Positions 6,799 through 6,857 of a stretch of DNA of 6,857 nt are shown here, in pieces (position 1 is the first letter of the stretch; each line of letters opens with the position of its first letter). The translations under genes and the position numbers were made by a program. Source of the DNA: Verrucomicrobiota bacterium (lineage in GTDB: Bacteria > Verrucomicrobiota > Verrucomicrobiia > Opitutales > Opitutaceae); NCBI GenBank assembly GCA_023447015.1, contig JAEXPG010000172.1, positions 1-6,857 on the forward strand. The letters run 5' to 3'. The notes beneath the pieces are model-generated. The model searched no databases. It worked only from the letters and a program-made list of their open reading frames with translations, and was not told the origin of the DNA.

Positions 6799-6839
6799 GA
6801 AACGTTGTCGCGATCGGGACACGGAAACGTGCTGTCGCG
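6799..6839. repeat. Short imperfect direct repeat GAAACGT...TGTCGCG
   Basis: GAAACGT-TGTCGCG (6799-6812) recurs as GAAACGT-GC-TGTCGCG (6824-6839), starting 25 bases later and differing by a 2-base insertion. It lies in the non-coding flank after menD and could be a pair of binding sites upstream of a gene beyond the window. It may also be chance. The rest of 6715-6857 shows no gene. Confidence 0.3.
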
Positions 6840-6857
6840 CCGTTTGCGGCATTGGGA

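Noticed and set aside
4240..6852. A stop-free minus-strand frame of 870 codons opposite menD
   Set aside because: Same shadow effect: low-complexity Arg/Gly/His-rich translation with no family resemblance, fully opposite the well-supported menD and the small membrane gene.
6715..6857. Possible start of another gene after menD
   Set aside because: No open frame with a plausible start, ribosome site and recognisable translation is seen; the segment is dominated by stem-loops.

Overview
The window is high-GC bacterial chromosome (about two thirds G+C by eye, with strong third-position G/C bias in every gene). It carries four protein-coding genes and no RNA gene, insertion sequence, CRISPR array or phage gene that I can recognise. 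I infer a Verrucomicrobiota member, possibly an Opitutus relative. The grounds are the high GC, the classical menaquinone enzyme MenD, and a hybrid kinase whose dimerisation motif and repeated periplasmic modules resemble those I recall from that group. This placement is from memory, not from a search.

Layout. Positions 1-642 (minus strand) hold the first 214 codons of purL, the purine-synthesis enzyme FGAM synthase; the gene runs off the left edge. Positions 643-881 are a divergent intergenic region, AT-richer than its surroundings, with several short inverted repeats that could serve either gene. Positions 882-4403 (plus) encode a hybrid sensor histidine kinase of about 1173 residues: signal peptide, a very long exported part built from about seven similar beta-rich modules, one transmembrane helix, HisKA, a degenerate-looking ATPase domain, and an intact receiver domain. 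Positions 4404-4509 hold a perfect 20-base palindrome and a small hairpin. Positions 4510-4980 (plus) encode a small membrane protein with two helices and a PH-like beta domain. Three bases later menD (4984-6714, plus) begins, complete at 576 residues. Positions 6715-6857 hold two more GC-rich stem-loops and a short direct repeat, with no credible gene.

How the parts fit. purL and menD are ordinary housekeeping metabolism (purines; respiratory quinone). The small membrane protein is tightly linked to menD and probably co-translated with it. The kinase senses something outside the cytoplasm and should pass phosphate to its own receiver domain; no partner regulator or DNA-binding output is in the window. 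I found no convincing previously undescribed system. The most interesting element is the kinase: a conserved phosphoacceptor His and receiver Asp combined with two altered ATP-site boxes, and an array of about seven repeated sensor modules.
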